Assembly: GCA_944321365.1 (NCBI GenBank)
Contig: CALULA010000002.1
Location: 62,001-126,000, forward strand
Length of the DNA stretch: 64,000 nucleotides
Reading direction: 5' to 3'
Source of the DNA: an uncultured Paraprevotella sp.
Lineage (GTDB): Bacteria; Bacteroidota; Bacteroidia; Bacteroidales; Bacteroidaceae
Position 1 is the stretch's first letter. The number at the start of each line of letters is the position of its first letter. Under the pieces are notes generated by a model. That model did no database searches. It saw nothing but the letters and a program-made list of their open reading frames with translations, and was not told where the DNA came from. The position numbers and the translations under genes were made by a program. Below, in pieces: positions 27,746 to 36,800 of this stretch.

Positions 27746-29458
27746 TCAGATGCGGGTCCGGACCGTGTTCCGGTCGTGGGCCTTCACCGGCTCCAGCCGG
27801 AAGTCGGTGGCCGAGAACCATGTGCCTTCCCACTGGTCGCTGCGGGCGTTCGTCACGCCGTAGGTCACGGTGCTGTCCCGGCCCACCGTGATGCCTGCGA
27901 TGGTCACGCGGCTCCAGCCGTAGCCTTTCCCGCCGTTGGCGTCCAGGATGTCGCGCCACATGCCGATGATGGAGTCGCCTGCGGCCTCCTTGCCGTGGGC
28001 CTCCTCCCAAAGCTCCCCGCCCGTGCATCCATAGGCCGGGACGGCGGCCAGCAGCTCTTGGCCACGGGTGCGGACAAAGATGTCGCAGCCTTTCCCGTTC
28101 GCGCGGGCCATGGCCTCCAGCGTGTAGACGCCCGGAGCCACGCGGACGGTCTTCTCCGCCTCGTAGCGCATGCCGCGGTCCTCGCCGTAGGCGTGCAGGT
28201 ACTGCTGCGGATAGTGCCCGGTGTAGTAGTGGCTTTTTCCTACGAAGTACAGGCTGTCGCACTTTTCGTGCTTCACCACCTTCCAGCCTTCACGGCGCAG
28301 CCAGTCCTGCTGCTGGCGGACCTGGAAAGCGTCGTGCCGGGCCTGTTGTTCGTTCTGCCGTTCCTTATAGTACTGCTTGTAGGCCACACCGCCCTGGATG
28401 AAGGAAGCTATGGACAGGATGGCCAGTACCAGCCAGAGTATGACCAGTGTGATCCGTGCCGGTGTAGACAGTGGGCGCATGCGCCCCATCATGCGTGCAA
28501 AGGAGTGTATACCTATATATAAGGTAAGGGCGAGCAGCAGCAGGAAGCTGACCATGGCCACCCAGTAGATGCCCTGACTGATGGTGCCGTCCACAAAGCA
28601 CCTGAGGAAACTCTGGTCGTCCGTACCGAACACTTCCGGCGTCCCGGCCTGCAAGGCGAAGTAGTAGACGCAAAGTGCGATGAGCGACCCGATGAGCAGG
28701 AGGGCACAGAAGAAGAGGACAATGGCTGCGGCCAGCACCATACAGCCCTTCAGCAGGGCGGCGAGCAGGGTCAGACAGCCGCCGAGGATTCCCTTGACGG
28801 TCCGTTTCGTTTCAGGCATGGCGGCATAGCGTCCGGTGCGGCGCACCTTGTCCACTATCTCGTCGCGCAGGTTCTCCATGTTCACCGGCCGGCCCTGCAT
28901 GCGCAGCCGGTCCTCCGGCGTGCGGGCCTCAGGAATGATGAGCCACAGCACCAGATAGATGACGACCATGGTACCCACGGAGAACCAGGCCAGCAGAATC
29001 ATCAGCAGGCGCATCCACAGCGCGTCGATGCCGAAATAGCAGGCCAGTCCGGAGCAGACGCCGCCCAGCATCTTGTCGTCCGGGTTGCGGAACATCTTCT
29101 TGCGGGCGGTTTCTTCCGCTTTCTGCGTTTCCCCGCCTTGCGTCTCCCCGTTCTGTGTCTCTTCCTTGCGGCTGTTTTCCGTTCCGTAGTTTTCCGTTCC
29201 GTCCATTTCCTCAGGGTTGCCGATGCGCGTGATGATGTCCTGCACCTGTTCTATGGTGATGGCCTCCACGCCTGCGGCCTTCAGTTCGGCGAACAGTTCG
29301 GCCACGCGCCGTTCTATGTCGTCAGCGATTTCCTCGCCGCCCTCCTTGCGGGCGAAGTAGCGGCGCATGTTGTTTTGGTATTGGTTCAGCAGCTCATAAG
29401 CATCCTCGTCGATGGCATAGAGCGAGCCGAACAAGTTGATGGTGATGTTCTTTTTCAT
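27746..29458 (-). CDS. PspC-domain membrane protein with C-terminal beta domain
   Basis: A 570-residue membrane protein. Residues 1-80 form an acidic helical cytoplasmic region (ITIEQVQDIITRIGNPEEMD). At about 121-185 lies a PspC domain (PDDKMLGGVCSGLACYFGID, then WMRLLMILLAWF and YLVLWLIIPEARTPEDR). Further membrane helices follow (about 230-385). The last about 170 residues are extracytoplasmic and jelly-roll-like (VAPGVYTLEAMARANGKG, FVRTRGQELL, FSATDFRLEP), similar in style to modules of the convergent secreted protein. The ATG before KKNITINLFG is chosen; an upstream extension is not protein-like. PspC proteins respond to envelope stress; it is probably regulated by the adjacent PadR protein. 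Confidence 0.85.
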   Translation of the reverse strand: MKKNITINLFGSLYAIDEDAYELLNQYQNNMRRYFARKEGGEEIADDIERRVAELFAELKAAGVEAITIEQVQDIITRIGNPEEMDGTENYGTENSRKEETQNGETQGGETQKAEETARKKMFRNPDDKMLGGVCSGLACYFGIDALWMRLLMILLAWFSVGTMVVIYLVLWLIIPEARTPEDRLRMQGRPVNMENLRDEIVDKVRRTGRYAAMPETKRTVKGILGGCLTLLAALLKGCMVLAAAIVLFFCALLLIGSLIALCVYYFALQAGTPEVFGTDDQSFLRCFVDGTISQGIYWVAMVSFLLLLALTLYIGIHSFARMMGRMRPLSTPARITLVILWLVLAILSIASFIQGGVAYKQYYKERQNEQQARHDAFQVRQQQDWLRREGWKVVKHEKCDSLYFVGKSHYYTGHYPQQYLHAYGEDRGMRYEAEKTVRVAPGVYTLEAMARANGKGCDIFVRTRGQELLAAVPAYGCTGGELWEEAHGKEAAGDSIIGMWRDILDANGGKGYGWSRVTIAGITVGRDSTVTYGVTNARSDQWEGTWFSATDFRLEPVKAHDRNTVRTRI

Positions 29459-29487
29459 GTTGTTTTCTGTTAGGATGAGGTTGTGGA

Positions 29488-29847
29488 TTATTGGGGAGAT
29501 TGCAGGGGGAGCCGCACGGGGCTTTCCGCCTTGAGGTGGCTTACGGTGGATGCCAGTTCGTTCCAGGCCGTGTCCAGTCCGGCCAGGAAGGCTTCGCCGT
29601 CCAGCGTCAGCGCATAGTACTTGCGTGGAGGTCCTTGGGTGGACTCCCGCCATTCATAGCTCAGCAGGCCGTCTTTCTTCAGGCGTGTGAGCAGCGGATA
29701 GAGCGTGCCTTCCACAACAATCAGGTCGGCTTCCTTCAGCCGTGCGATGATGTCGGAGGCATATGAGGGTGTCTTGCGCAGGAGCAGCATGACGCAGTAC
29801 TCCAGCATTCCTTTCCGCATCTGTGATTTTGCATTGTCTACATTCAT
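29488..29847 (-). CDS. PadR-family transcriptional regulator
   Basis: A 119-residue winged-helix repressor: RKGMLEYCVMLLLRKTPSYA, SDIIARLKEADLIVVEGTLYPLLTRLKKDGLL (recognition helix and wing), and YYALTLDGEAFLAGL. It has the short C-terminal dimerisation helix of PadR subfamily 2. It lies 29 bases upstream of the PspC gene on the same strand, an arrangement frequent in Bacteroidetes. A perfect inverted repeat overlapping its own promoter suggests autoregulation of the pair. Confidence 0.93.
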   Translation of the reverse strand: MNVDNAKSQMRKGMLEYCVMLLLRKTPSYASDIIARLKEADLIVVEGTLYPLLTRLKKDGLLSYEWRESTQGPPRKYYALTLDGEAFLAGLDTAWNELASTVSHLKAESPVRLPLQSPQ

Positions 29848-29904
29848 AAGCTTTTAAGGTTTGTGCGTGGAGAGAACCGGCCGGTTTCCTCTCTATGCTT
29901 GCCG

Positions 29905-29935
29905 CAAATGTAGGCAATATTTTAGTACTATGCAA
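29905..29935 (-). promoter_or_regulatory. Promoter of the padR-pspC pair
   Basis: Minus-strand TTG (29933-29935), 20-bp spacer, then TACATTTG (29905-29912): a full match to the Bacteroidetes consensus. Confidence 0.75.
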
Positions 29936-29944
29936 TACATAGTA
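29926..29944. promoter_or_regulatory. Probable PadR operator
   Basis: TACTATG-CAATA-CATAGTA is a perfect 7-bp inverted repeat with a 5-bp centre that covers the -33 element of the padR promoter. Size and position fit PadR autoregulation. Confidence 0.65.
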
Positions 29945-30103
29945 GTGTATTTTCTTCATTTTTTTGCCGGATAAAGCTTAAAGTGATGCGGCTTCTGCTG
30001 CCTGGGGCTGTCTGTCGGCCGTTTTTGCCGGTCTTTGCGGTGCGCATTATTCCCGCCTGCTTTTTTCTGTCTGCCTGCGTGCGTTCCGTTCGTTTTTTAT
30101 CCG

Positions 30104-30111
30104 TAACTTTG
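30104..30111 (+). promoter_or_regulatory. -7 element of menC-menE
   Basis: TAACTTTG fits TAnnTTTG about 41 bp upstream of the menC ATG, indicating that menCE has its own promoter here. Confidence 0.55.
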
Positions 30112-30152
30112 TCTGCCGGAGAGAATTTACAGGAAAGACATTTTTCAGACTT

Positions 30153-31181
30153 ATGGAACATTTCAAGATTGAGGTATATCCCCGCCTCTTCCACTTCAGG
30201 AAACCGGCGGGCACGTCGCGCGGCGTCTACACCGAGCGGCGGTCGTGGTACGTGCGGGTGGAGGCCGACGGACGCGAGGGGTGGGGCGAGTGTGCGCCGC
30301 TCTCCCGGCTGAGCCTTGACGATGTGCCGGACTACAGCGAGCGTTTGTGCGCAATGTGCGATGATGTCATGCGGAAAGGCAGGCTTGATGTTGCGCAACA
30401 TTTGCGCTACCCTTCCATGCTCTTCGGACTGGAGACTGCCCTGCGCCACTGGGAGCGCGGCACGTATGCCCTGTGGGACACGCCTTTCTCCCGCGGCGAG
30501 GAGGGCGTCTGCATCAACGGACTGATCTGGATGGGCAGCCGTGATGACATGTACAGCCAGATCCGCGCGAAGCTGGAGGCGGGCTACCGTTGCATCAAGC
30601 TGAAGATCGGTGCCATCCGTTTCGAGGAGGAACTGGAGCTGCTGCGCTTTGTCCGCCGCCATTTCACGGCTCGCGAGGTGGAGCTGCGTGTGGACGCCAA
30701 CGGGGCTTTCACTCCGGAGGAAGCACCGGAACGACTGCGGCAGCTGGCTGCGCTGGACCTGCACTCCATCGAACAGCCCATCCGTGCCGGACAGTGGGAG
30801 GCCATGGCGCGCCTGACGGCAGAGACGCCGCTGCCCATCGCTTTCGACGAGGAACTGATAGGCCACTGCACGCGGGTGGAAAAAATACGCCTGCTGGACA
30901 ATCTGCATCCGCAGTACATCGTGCTGAAGCCCTCGTTGCATGGCGGTTTCTGCGGCCTGCGCGAGTGGATTGAGGAGGCGGAGCGGCGGGGCATCGGCTG
31001 GTGGATTACCTCTGCACTGGAGTCCAACGTGGGGCTGAATGCCATCGCCCAGTGGTGCGCCACGTGGAGGCCAAGCCTGCCGCAGGGGCTGGGCACTGGA
31101 CTGCTCTTCACCGACAACGTACCGATGCCGCTCGAAATCCGTAAAGACTGTTTGTGGTATGTGGCAGACGGACATCAGTAG
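30153..31181 (+). CDS. menC: o-succinylbenzoate synthase
   Basis: Enolase-superfamily dehydratase making o-succinylbenzoate from SHCHC. 342 residues. Active-site elements in order: KLKIG lysines (about 151-153), metal ligands in RVDANGAF, SIEQPI and AFDEEL, and the second lysine in VLKPSLHGG. GLETALRHW is a family marker. It is separated from menFDB by about 6.1 kb of unrelated DNA, and its 3' end overlaps menE by 23 bases. Confidence 0.93.
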   Translation: MEHFKIEVYPRLFHFRKPAGTSRGVYTERRSWYVRVEADGREGWGECAPLSRLSLDDVPDYSERLCAMCDDVMRKGRLDVAQHLRYPSMLFGLETALRHWERGTYALWDTPFSRGEEGVCINGLIWMGSRDDMYSQIRAKLEAGYRCIKLKIGAIRFEEELELLRFVRRHFTAREVELRVDANGAFTPEEAPERLRQLAALDLHSIEQPIRAGQWEAMARLTAETPLPIAFDEELIGHCTRVEKIRLLDNLHPQYIVLKPSLHGGFCGLREWIEEAERRGIGWWITSALESNVGLNAIAQWCATWRPSLPQGLGTGLLFTDNVPMPLEIRKDCLWYVADGHQ

Positions 31182-32268
31182 GCAGCAGGTGGAGGTGGAG
31201 GGCCGCCGTTTCACGATGGCCGATAGGCAGCTGTTGGAGCAGCTTTCACATGCCGGGGCGGATGAGGCCTTGTGCGCGGTCTGTGCCTTTCTGGCCGAAT
31301 GGTTCTCGCCCTCTCTGATGGTGGAGGTACAGACGTCCGGCTCCACTGGCGTGCCCAAGCGGATGCAGGTGGAAAAGGAGCGCATGATGTGCAGTGCCAT
31401 CCGCACGTGCGAGTTCCTACGGCTGCGCCGGGGCGATACGGCTCTGCTGTGCATGGACCTGAAGTATATCGGGGCCAAGATGATGGTGGTGCGTGCCCTG
31501 GTGGCCGGTCTGCGTCTGATGGTCCGCCGTCCGTCAGGGCATCCGTTGGCCGATGTGGCGCAGGGGGTGGACTTCCTGGCCGTGGTGCCGATGCAGCTCT
31601 ATAACACCCTGCAGTGTGCCGTCGAGGCGGAACGGTTGGCTCACGTGCGCTGCGTCATCGTGGGCGGCGGAGCTGTGGATGAGGCCCTGCAGCAACGGCT
31701 GGCTGGCCTGCCCTGCCGTGTGTATTCCACTTACGGGATGACCGAGACACTTTCGCACATCGCCCTGCGTGCGCTCAACGGTCCGCAGGCCTCCCGCCTC
31801 TATACGCCCTTTGCCGGAGTGCGCCTGTCACTGTCGGAGCGCGGCACGCTGGTGGTGCATGCACCGGAAGTGTGCGCCGCGGTGCTGGAGACGAACGATG
31901 TGGTGCGCCTCCATGCCGACGGCAGGTTCGAGGTGGTGGGCCGGGCGGACAACACAGTGAACAGCGGCGGCGTCAAGATACAGATAGAAGAGGAGGAGCA
32001 GCGGCTGAAGGATTTCGTGCCCGTACCCTTTGCCCTGACCGCCGTGCCGGACGAGCGGTTGGGCGAGGCACTGGTGCTGCTGGTGGATGCCGCCTGTCCG
32101 CTGCCGGACGAAGCCTTGCTGACGGAGGCGAAACGACGTCTGCCCCGTTACCATGCGCCGCGCCATGTGGTCAGGGTGGAGGCGGTGCCGCTTGCGGGAA
32201 ACGGCAAGACCGACCGTCAGTCCTGCCGCCGGATAGCCTGTCAGGCTGTCCGGTTCCATTCGCAGTGA
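31159..32268 (+). CDS. menE: o-succinylbenzoate-CoA ligase
   Basis: Adenylate-forming enzyme that activates o-succinylbenzoate with ATP and CoA. Motifs: QTSGSTGVPKR (ATP loop), YSTYGMTETLSHIAL, GRADNTVNSGGVKI (hinge) and GNGKTDR (C-terminal lysine). At 369 residues it is a compact form with a reduced N-terminal domain, as usual in Bacteroidetes. The start MWQTDI at 31159 lies inside the end of menC; the longer frame from 31039 is menC sequence in another frame and is rejected. menH is not present here. Confidence 0.92.
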   Translation: MWQTDISRQQVEVEGRRFTMADRQLLEQLSHAGADEALCAVCAFLAEWFSPSLMVEVQTSGSTGVPKRMQVEKERMMCSAIRTCEFLRLRRGDTALLCMDLKYIGAKMMVVRALVAGLRLMVRRPSGHPLADVAQGVDFLAVVPMQLYNTLQCAVEAERLAHVRCVIVGGGAVDEALQQRLAGLPCRVYSTYGMTETLSHIALRALNGPQASRLYTPFAGVRLSLSERGTLVVHAPEVCAAVLETNDVVRLHADGRFEVVGRADNTVNSGGVKIQIEEEEQRLKDFVPVPFALTAVPDERLGEALVLLVDAACPLPDEALLTEAKRRLPRYHAPRHVVRVEAVPLAGNGKTDRQSCRRIACQAVRFHSQ

Positions 32269-32743
32269 ACGCATCCCGTTATCAGGTTCCGCTGTGATTT
32301 CTCTCTGCCAAAGGCCTGCAAAAGGACAGTGGCGTGTTGTATCTTTCTGTATCTATGACCTTGTTGCTGTGATAAGGTCACGTATTCACAGCGTAGGACC
32401 GGACCGGTCAGCGCACTCGTCGCCCTTTCCTTGTCTGACAGGAAGAAAATCTGATGGCTGATCCCTTCCGGTTTACCGGTGAAGGAGGTGTGCCATTGTG
32501 TATGCTCTTTGGAATTTTTTCAGACCGAAAAGCAAACGAACATATTTCTTTAGGGGGAACGCTGTCATTGTGTTGTCAGACTTGCTTTTAAAGAGCCGAC
32601 CGGAGGTGTCCGGCTGTGGTAGCATTATTTTTATATATGAACCATTATGAACTTGCATTCTCATGTATTTATTCATACTTTTGCAAAAACGAGATTGCGC
32701 ATTTCGTCCATTTTTTTGTCGGTTACACTAAAAATGAAATATT
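32269..32743. other. Intergenic region between menE and the fimbrillin operon
   Basis: About 475 bases without a supported gene. Small hairpins occur (GACCTT...AAGGTC near 32378-32400; CCGGA-GGTG-TCCGG near 32602-32615, a possible menE terminator). The downstream part contains a full promoter at 32653-32683. Confidence 0.65.
32653..32683 (+). promoter_or_regulatory. Promoter of the fimbrillin-kinase operon
   Basis: TTG (32653-32655), 20-bp spacer, TACTTTTG (32676-32683): a full consensus match. Transcription would begin near 32690, giving a leader of about 55 nt. Confidence 0.75.
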
Positions 32744-33712
32744 ATGATGTCAGTTTTATCTTTAATAGAAGAGCGGGTAAGGCGGATTGGAATACGGTTT
32801 TCCATGTTGTTGCTTGCCTCTATTGCGTTGGGTGCCTGTTCGTCCGGTGAAGATGAACTGCTGGATGAACCGGAGCCTTCCGTGCCGTCGGGAGAACAGG
32901 AGGTATGGCCTATCACTATCAGCACTGTGATGGAGAATGATGGCTATAAGCGTGTCACTGATTATGCCTTTGAGGCGGGAGATGAGATTGGACTTTATGT
33001 GGTTTCGCGCGAGTCTGACGGAACGGCAAATCCGTTGCAGACTCAGGGAAACCACGTGGACAACATGCGTTTTACGTATAGTGGCGTGTGGACAGCCGAT
33101 ACACCGGTTTATTGGAAGGACGATGTGACGCATGCGGACTTCTATCTGTATTATCCTTATCGGGCTACTGTAGGGAATGTGGAGACTATGTCCTTTCAGG
33201 TCAATGCAGACCAGAGCAGGGAAGAGGCCTATAAGGCCAGCGATCTGATTCTGGGACAGGTGCAGGACGTGGCTCCCACGGAGAGTGCGGTCCGGATTGC
33301 AGCCCGTCACATGCTGACCCAGATGGTGATCACAGTGGTGCCGGGTAACGGTTTTACTGCGGAAAGTCTTGCGGCCGCAGACGTTACGGTGAGAATCAAT
33401 GGGGTCAGGACAGAAGCATCTGTCAATCTGGCGGCGGCAACCGTGACGGCAGTGGGTGAACCGGGGGCTGTCACGCCGTTGTCGGAGGACGGCAGATACA
33501 AGGCTTTGATTGTACCTCAGACGGTGAGCCAGGGTAATCTGGTGACTGTGACAGTGGACGGGCGTGAGTTCAATTACCCTACCTCCATGACCTTTGAATC
33601 GGGTCGGCGTTACCAGGTGACTGTAACATTGAATAAGACCAGCAACGGAATCAATGTGTCGATTGACCCGTGGGAGGATGACGGCATTGATTATGGCGGT
33701 GTCGCAGAGTAG
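32744..33712 (+). CDS. Fimbrillin-family lipoprotein
   Basis: A 322-residue lipoprotein with lipobox ALGAC (Cys about 32) and a fimbrillin/Mfa-like body: RVTDYAFEAGDEIGLYVV, PVYWKDDVTHADFYLYYPY, YKASDLILGQVQDVAPTESA, RHMLTQMVITVVPGNGF and the closing ITIDPWEDD-like segment. Such proteins are exported, lipidated, and often processed to polymerise as surface fimbriae. Two further genes downstream carry the same module. First gene after a strong promoter. Confidence 0.85.
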   Translation: MMSVLSLIEERVRRIGIRFSMLLLASIALGACSSGEDELLDEPEPSVPSGEQEVWPITISTVMENDGYKRVTDYAFEAGDEIGLYVVSRESDGTANPLQTQGNHVDNMRFTYSGVWTADTPVYWKDDVTHADFYLYYPYRATVGNVETMSFQVNADQSREEAYKASDLILGQVQDVAPTESAVRIAARHMLTQMVITVVPGNGFTAESLAAADVTVRINGVRTEASVNLAAATVTAVGEPGAVTPLSEDGRYKALIVPQTVSQGNLVTVTVDGREFNYPTSMTFESGRRYQVTVTLNKTSNGINVSIDPWEDDGIDYGGVAE

Positions 33713-33730
33713 AGATTTTTTTGAATGACA

Positions 33731-33787
33731 GCAAATAAATGTCGTGAAGACAAATACTTTCCCGGTCTGATACCGGCATTTATTTGC
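33731..33787. repeat. Perfect 11-bp inverted repeat between operon genes 1 and 2
   Basis: GCAAATAAATG (33731-33741) and CATTTATTTGC (33777-33787) enclose an inner hairpin CCGGT-CTGAT-ACCGG. No T-run follows, so an mRNA-processing or stabilising structure is more likely than a terminator. Confidence 0.65.
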
Positions 33788-33823
33788 TCGTTGTTTATGG
33801 TCTAACCTTAAAAAAGGAGTATT

Positions 33824-36800
33824 ATGAAATTTAGAAATTTCTGTATTAGCTTGCTGGTGTGCTGGATGGCACTTGCAGGGTGTTCCGATGACCTGTTCAG
33901 GGACGATGCCGTCATCAACGGGACAGAAAGGATCAGCCTGGCCGGTGAGATTGACCAGGTGGTAAAGACCCGCGTGAACGACAACGGTTTCTGCGACGGA
34001 GATGTGATGGGTGTGTACATCGTTGACTTCAATGGGAATGAACCGGGAGAGTTGATGCTCACCGGAAACCGTGGAGACAACGTGCGACATACTTTTGACG
34101 AAGCGGCCTATGCCTGGAATTCTGCATACGACCTGTATTGGAAGGACAAGCATACCCACATTGATGTGTACGGTTACTATCCTTTCGGCGAACCGGAAAG
34201 TATCGAGGCTTACAGCTTCACCGTGCAGCGCGACCAGAGCACGGAAGGCGAGAATGGAGAGTTGGGCGGTTACGAGGCCAGTGACTTCCTGTGGGGGAAG
34301 GTGGCCGATGTGGCTCCGACAACCCATGTCATCCGTCTGCCCATGCAGCACCGCATGGCCAATGCCCGTGTCACGCTTGTCGAGGGTGAGGGCTTTGCCA
34401 CAGGCGAGTGGCAGAAAACGGAGAAAATCGTGCTGGCCACCAACCTTGTCCGCGAAGCCAGCATCAATCTGTCGGATGGTCATGTGACACCGGTGGGAGA
34501 GGTGGAAGAGACGGCTACCATCCCCAGCCGCAACGGCGATGAATGGCGGGCCATCGTGGTGCCGCAGACCGTGCCGAAGGACACCATGCTGTTCAGCATC
34601 ACCATCGGCGGCGTGCCCTACAAGTTCTCCAAGAAAGGAGACTTCACTACCTATATAGCTGGCAAGATGAACAACTTCTCCATCCGTGTGGACAAGAAGG
34701 AAGATACGGGAAAATACACCCTGACGCTCATCAGCGAGAGCATCACCCCGTGGGAGAACGACCTGGTGAGCCATGACGCGGCGGCACGGGAATATATCGT
34801 CATCAACTCCACTGCCGGGCATCTGAAAGATTCTATCATTGCGGCCAACAAAGACTACACGCAGGTGAAGAATCTCAAGATCACCGGACGTATCAACAGT
34901 CAGGACTTCTATTTCATGCGTGACTCCATGGAGATGCTTCAGTCGCTCAACCTGAAAGAAGTGCGTGTCAGAGGCTCTTTCGGCTATCAGCCTTGGTTCA
35001 CTGGCGATGCCAGCCGTGATGATGTGGAACGCGATGACGTGATTCCTCAAAGTGCCTTTGATGAGAAAAGTTCGCTGCTTCGCATTGTCTTGCCTGATAC
35101 GTTGGAGGGAATTGGCGAGCGAGCTTTCCGTAGTTGCGTGAATCTCACAGGGGCAATCATCATTCCTGAAGGTGTCACCCGCATAGGCAGTAGTGCGTTC
35201 CTGTGGTGTACGTCCCTCACGGGTACATTGTCCTTGCCCAGTACGCTTGAATACATTGGCGGTGGCGGTGCTGCGGATATTCACGGCGCGTTCTGTGACT
35301 GTCATTTCTCTTGTGAACTGAAACTCCCCAACAACCTGAAATATATCGGGCATAATGCTTTTGCCGGTAATGACGGCTATTATGGCAATCTGGTTCTTCC
35401 GGAGAAATTGGAATTCATCGGTGACTTTGCCTTTGCCAATGCGCGGAATCTGACTGGTAATCTGAAAATACCGCAAGGGGTTTCCTACATCTCCCAGGGT
35501 GCATTTCAGTATACAGGTCTGAACGGAACACTCCAACTGCATGATGGCATAACCGGCATCCAGCCCGGAGCGTTCCAGGGAAGTCCGTTTAAAGGCGATC
35601 TGGTGCTCCCGAAGGATCTGACCACGCTCGGAGCCAGTGCTTTTGAAGGTTGCGATTTCTCCGGAGAGTTACAACTCCCTAAGGATATCGCTTCCATAGG
35701 CAGCAATGCTTTTGCCGGGAACTGGCGTCTCATGGGAACGGTGGAATTCCCGGACGGCCTGCAGACCATAGGCTCAAATGCATTTTCCGAATGCCGGAGT
35801 TTGGAGGGGCTGGTGTTCTCGGAAAGCATAGAGAACATACAGAGCGGTGCTTTCAACAACTGTTTCGGCATAGGCTCCATCGTCTGCAAAGGCGAAATGC
35901 CGGCCCGTGTGGAAAGCAGTGCGTTCAACGGCGTGGCCAAAGACAACTTCACGCTCGAAGTGCCCGAACCTGCCATTGCGCAGTATCAGGTAACGGCAGG
36001 CTGGAACGAGTTCAAGCGTATCGCCGCCCATCACGAGCTGGTGTGCCGTCCGTCCGTGGCCTGTGCCCTGAACACCGAGCACAAGCAGACGCTCGTTGTG
36101 GATGCTGAGGGCGAATGGGAGGTGCAGAGCATGCCGACGTGGTGCGAACTGTCGCAGACCAGCGGGGGGGACAAGGCCGAGGTGACGCTCACCATCAAGG
36201 CCATGGCCAAAGGCTCGGCCGACCGCACGGGGGAAATCGTGTTCAAACTGAAAGACGAGGAATATACCCACAAATGCACCGTGACGCAGTATGATTACGA
36301 GTACGGCGAGGACGAATGGCTGACCTTGCAAAAGGCCACGCGCGGTAACAACGGCGGCATCAACATCGTGATTCTCGGCGACGGTTACGATGCCAAGAAT
36401 ATCTCCGACGGTGACTATCTGGTCAATATCCAGCAAGAGGTGGAATACTTCTTCGGCATCGAGCCTTATACGACCTACCGCGACTACTTCAACGTCTACA
36501 CGGCTTTCCCGCTTTCTACCGAGACCGGCGTGGGTACGGTGAATACCATCCGCTACAACCGCTTCAACACTACCTATACCGGCGGTGTGGGTCTGCGTGC
36601 CGATTATGATGAGATCTTCAACTATGCGCTGAATGCTCCCACCGTGACACGGCAGAACCTGAACCAGACGCTCATCATTATTGTGCCGAACAGCACCGAC
36701 TATGGCGGCATCTGCCAGATGTGGGAGGACGGCTCGGCCATCGCCTTCTGTCCGCAGAGCACCTACGGCTACCCGCTCGATTCGCGCGGCGTCATCCAGC

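Noticed and set aside
28505-28530. TATACCTATATATAAGGTAAG as another copy of the ACCTTAT/ATAAGGT palindrome
   Set aside because: It lies inside the PspC coding sequence and encodes a membrane segment, so chance similarity is the simpler explanation.
30389-30400. TGTTGCGCAACA as a sixth TTGCGCAA cluster
   Set aside because: It is a single copy inside menC, where the reading frame is normal for the family; not part of an intergenic cluster.
32762-35542. A 926-codon minus-strand frame across the fimbrillin and M64 genes
   Set aside because: It spans two genes with clear lipoboxes and domains on the plus strand and shows no recognisable protein features.
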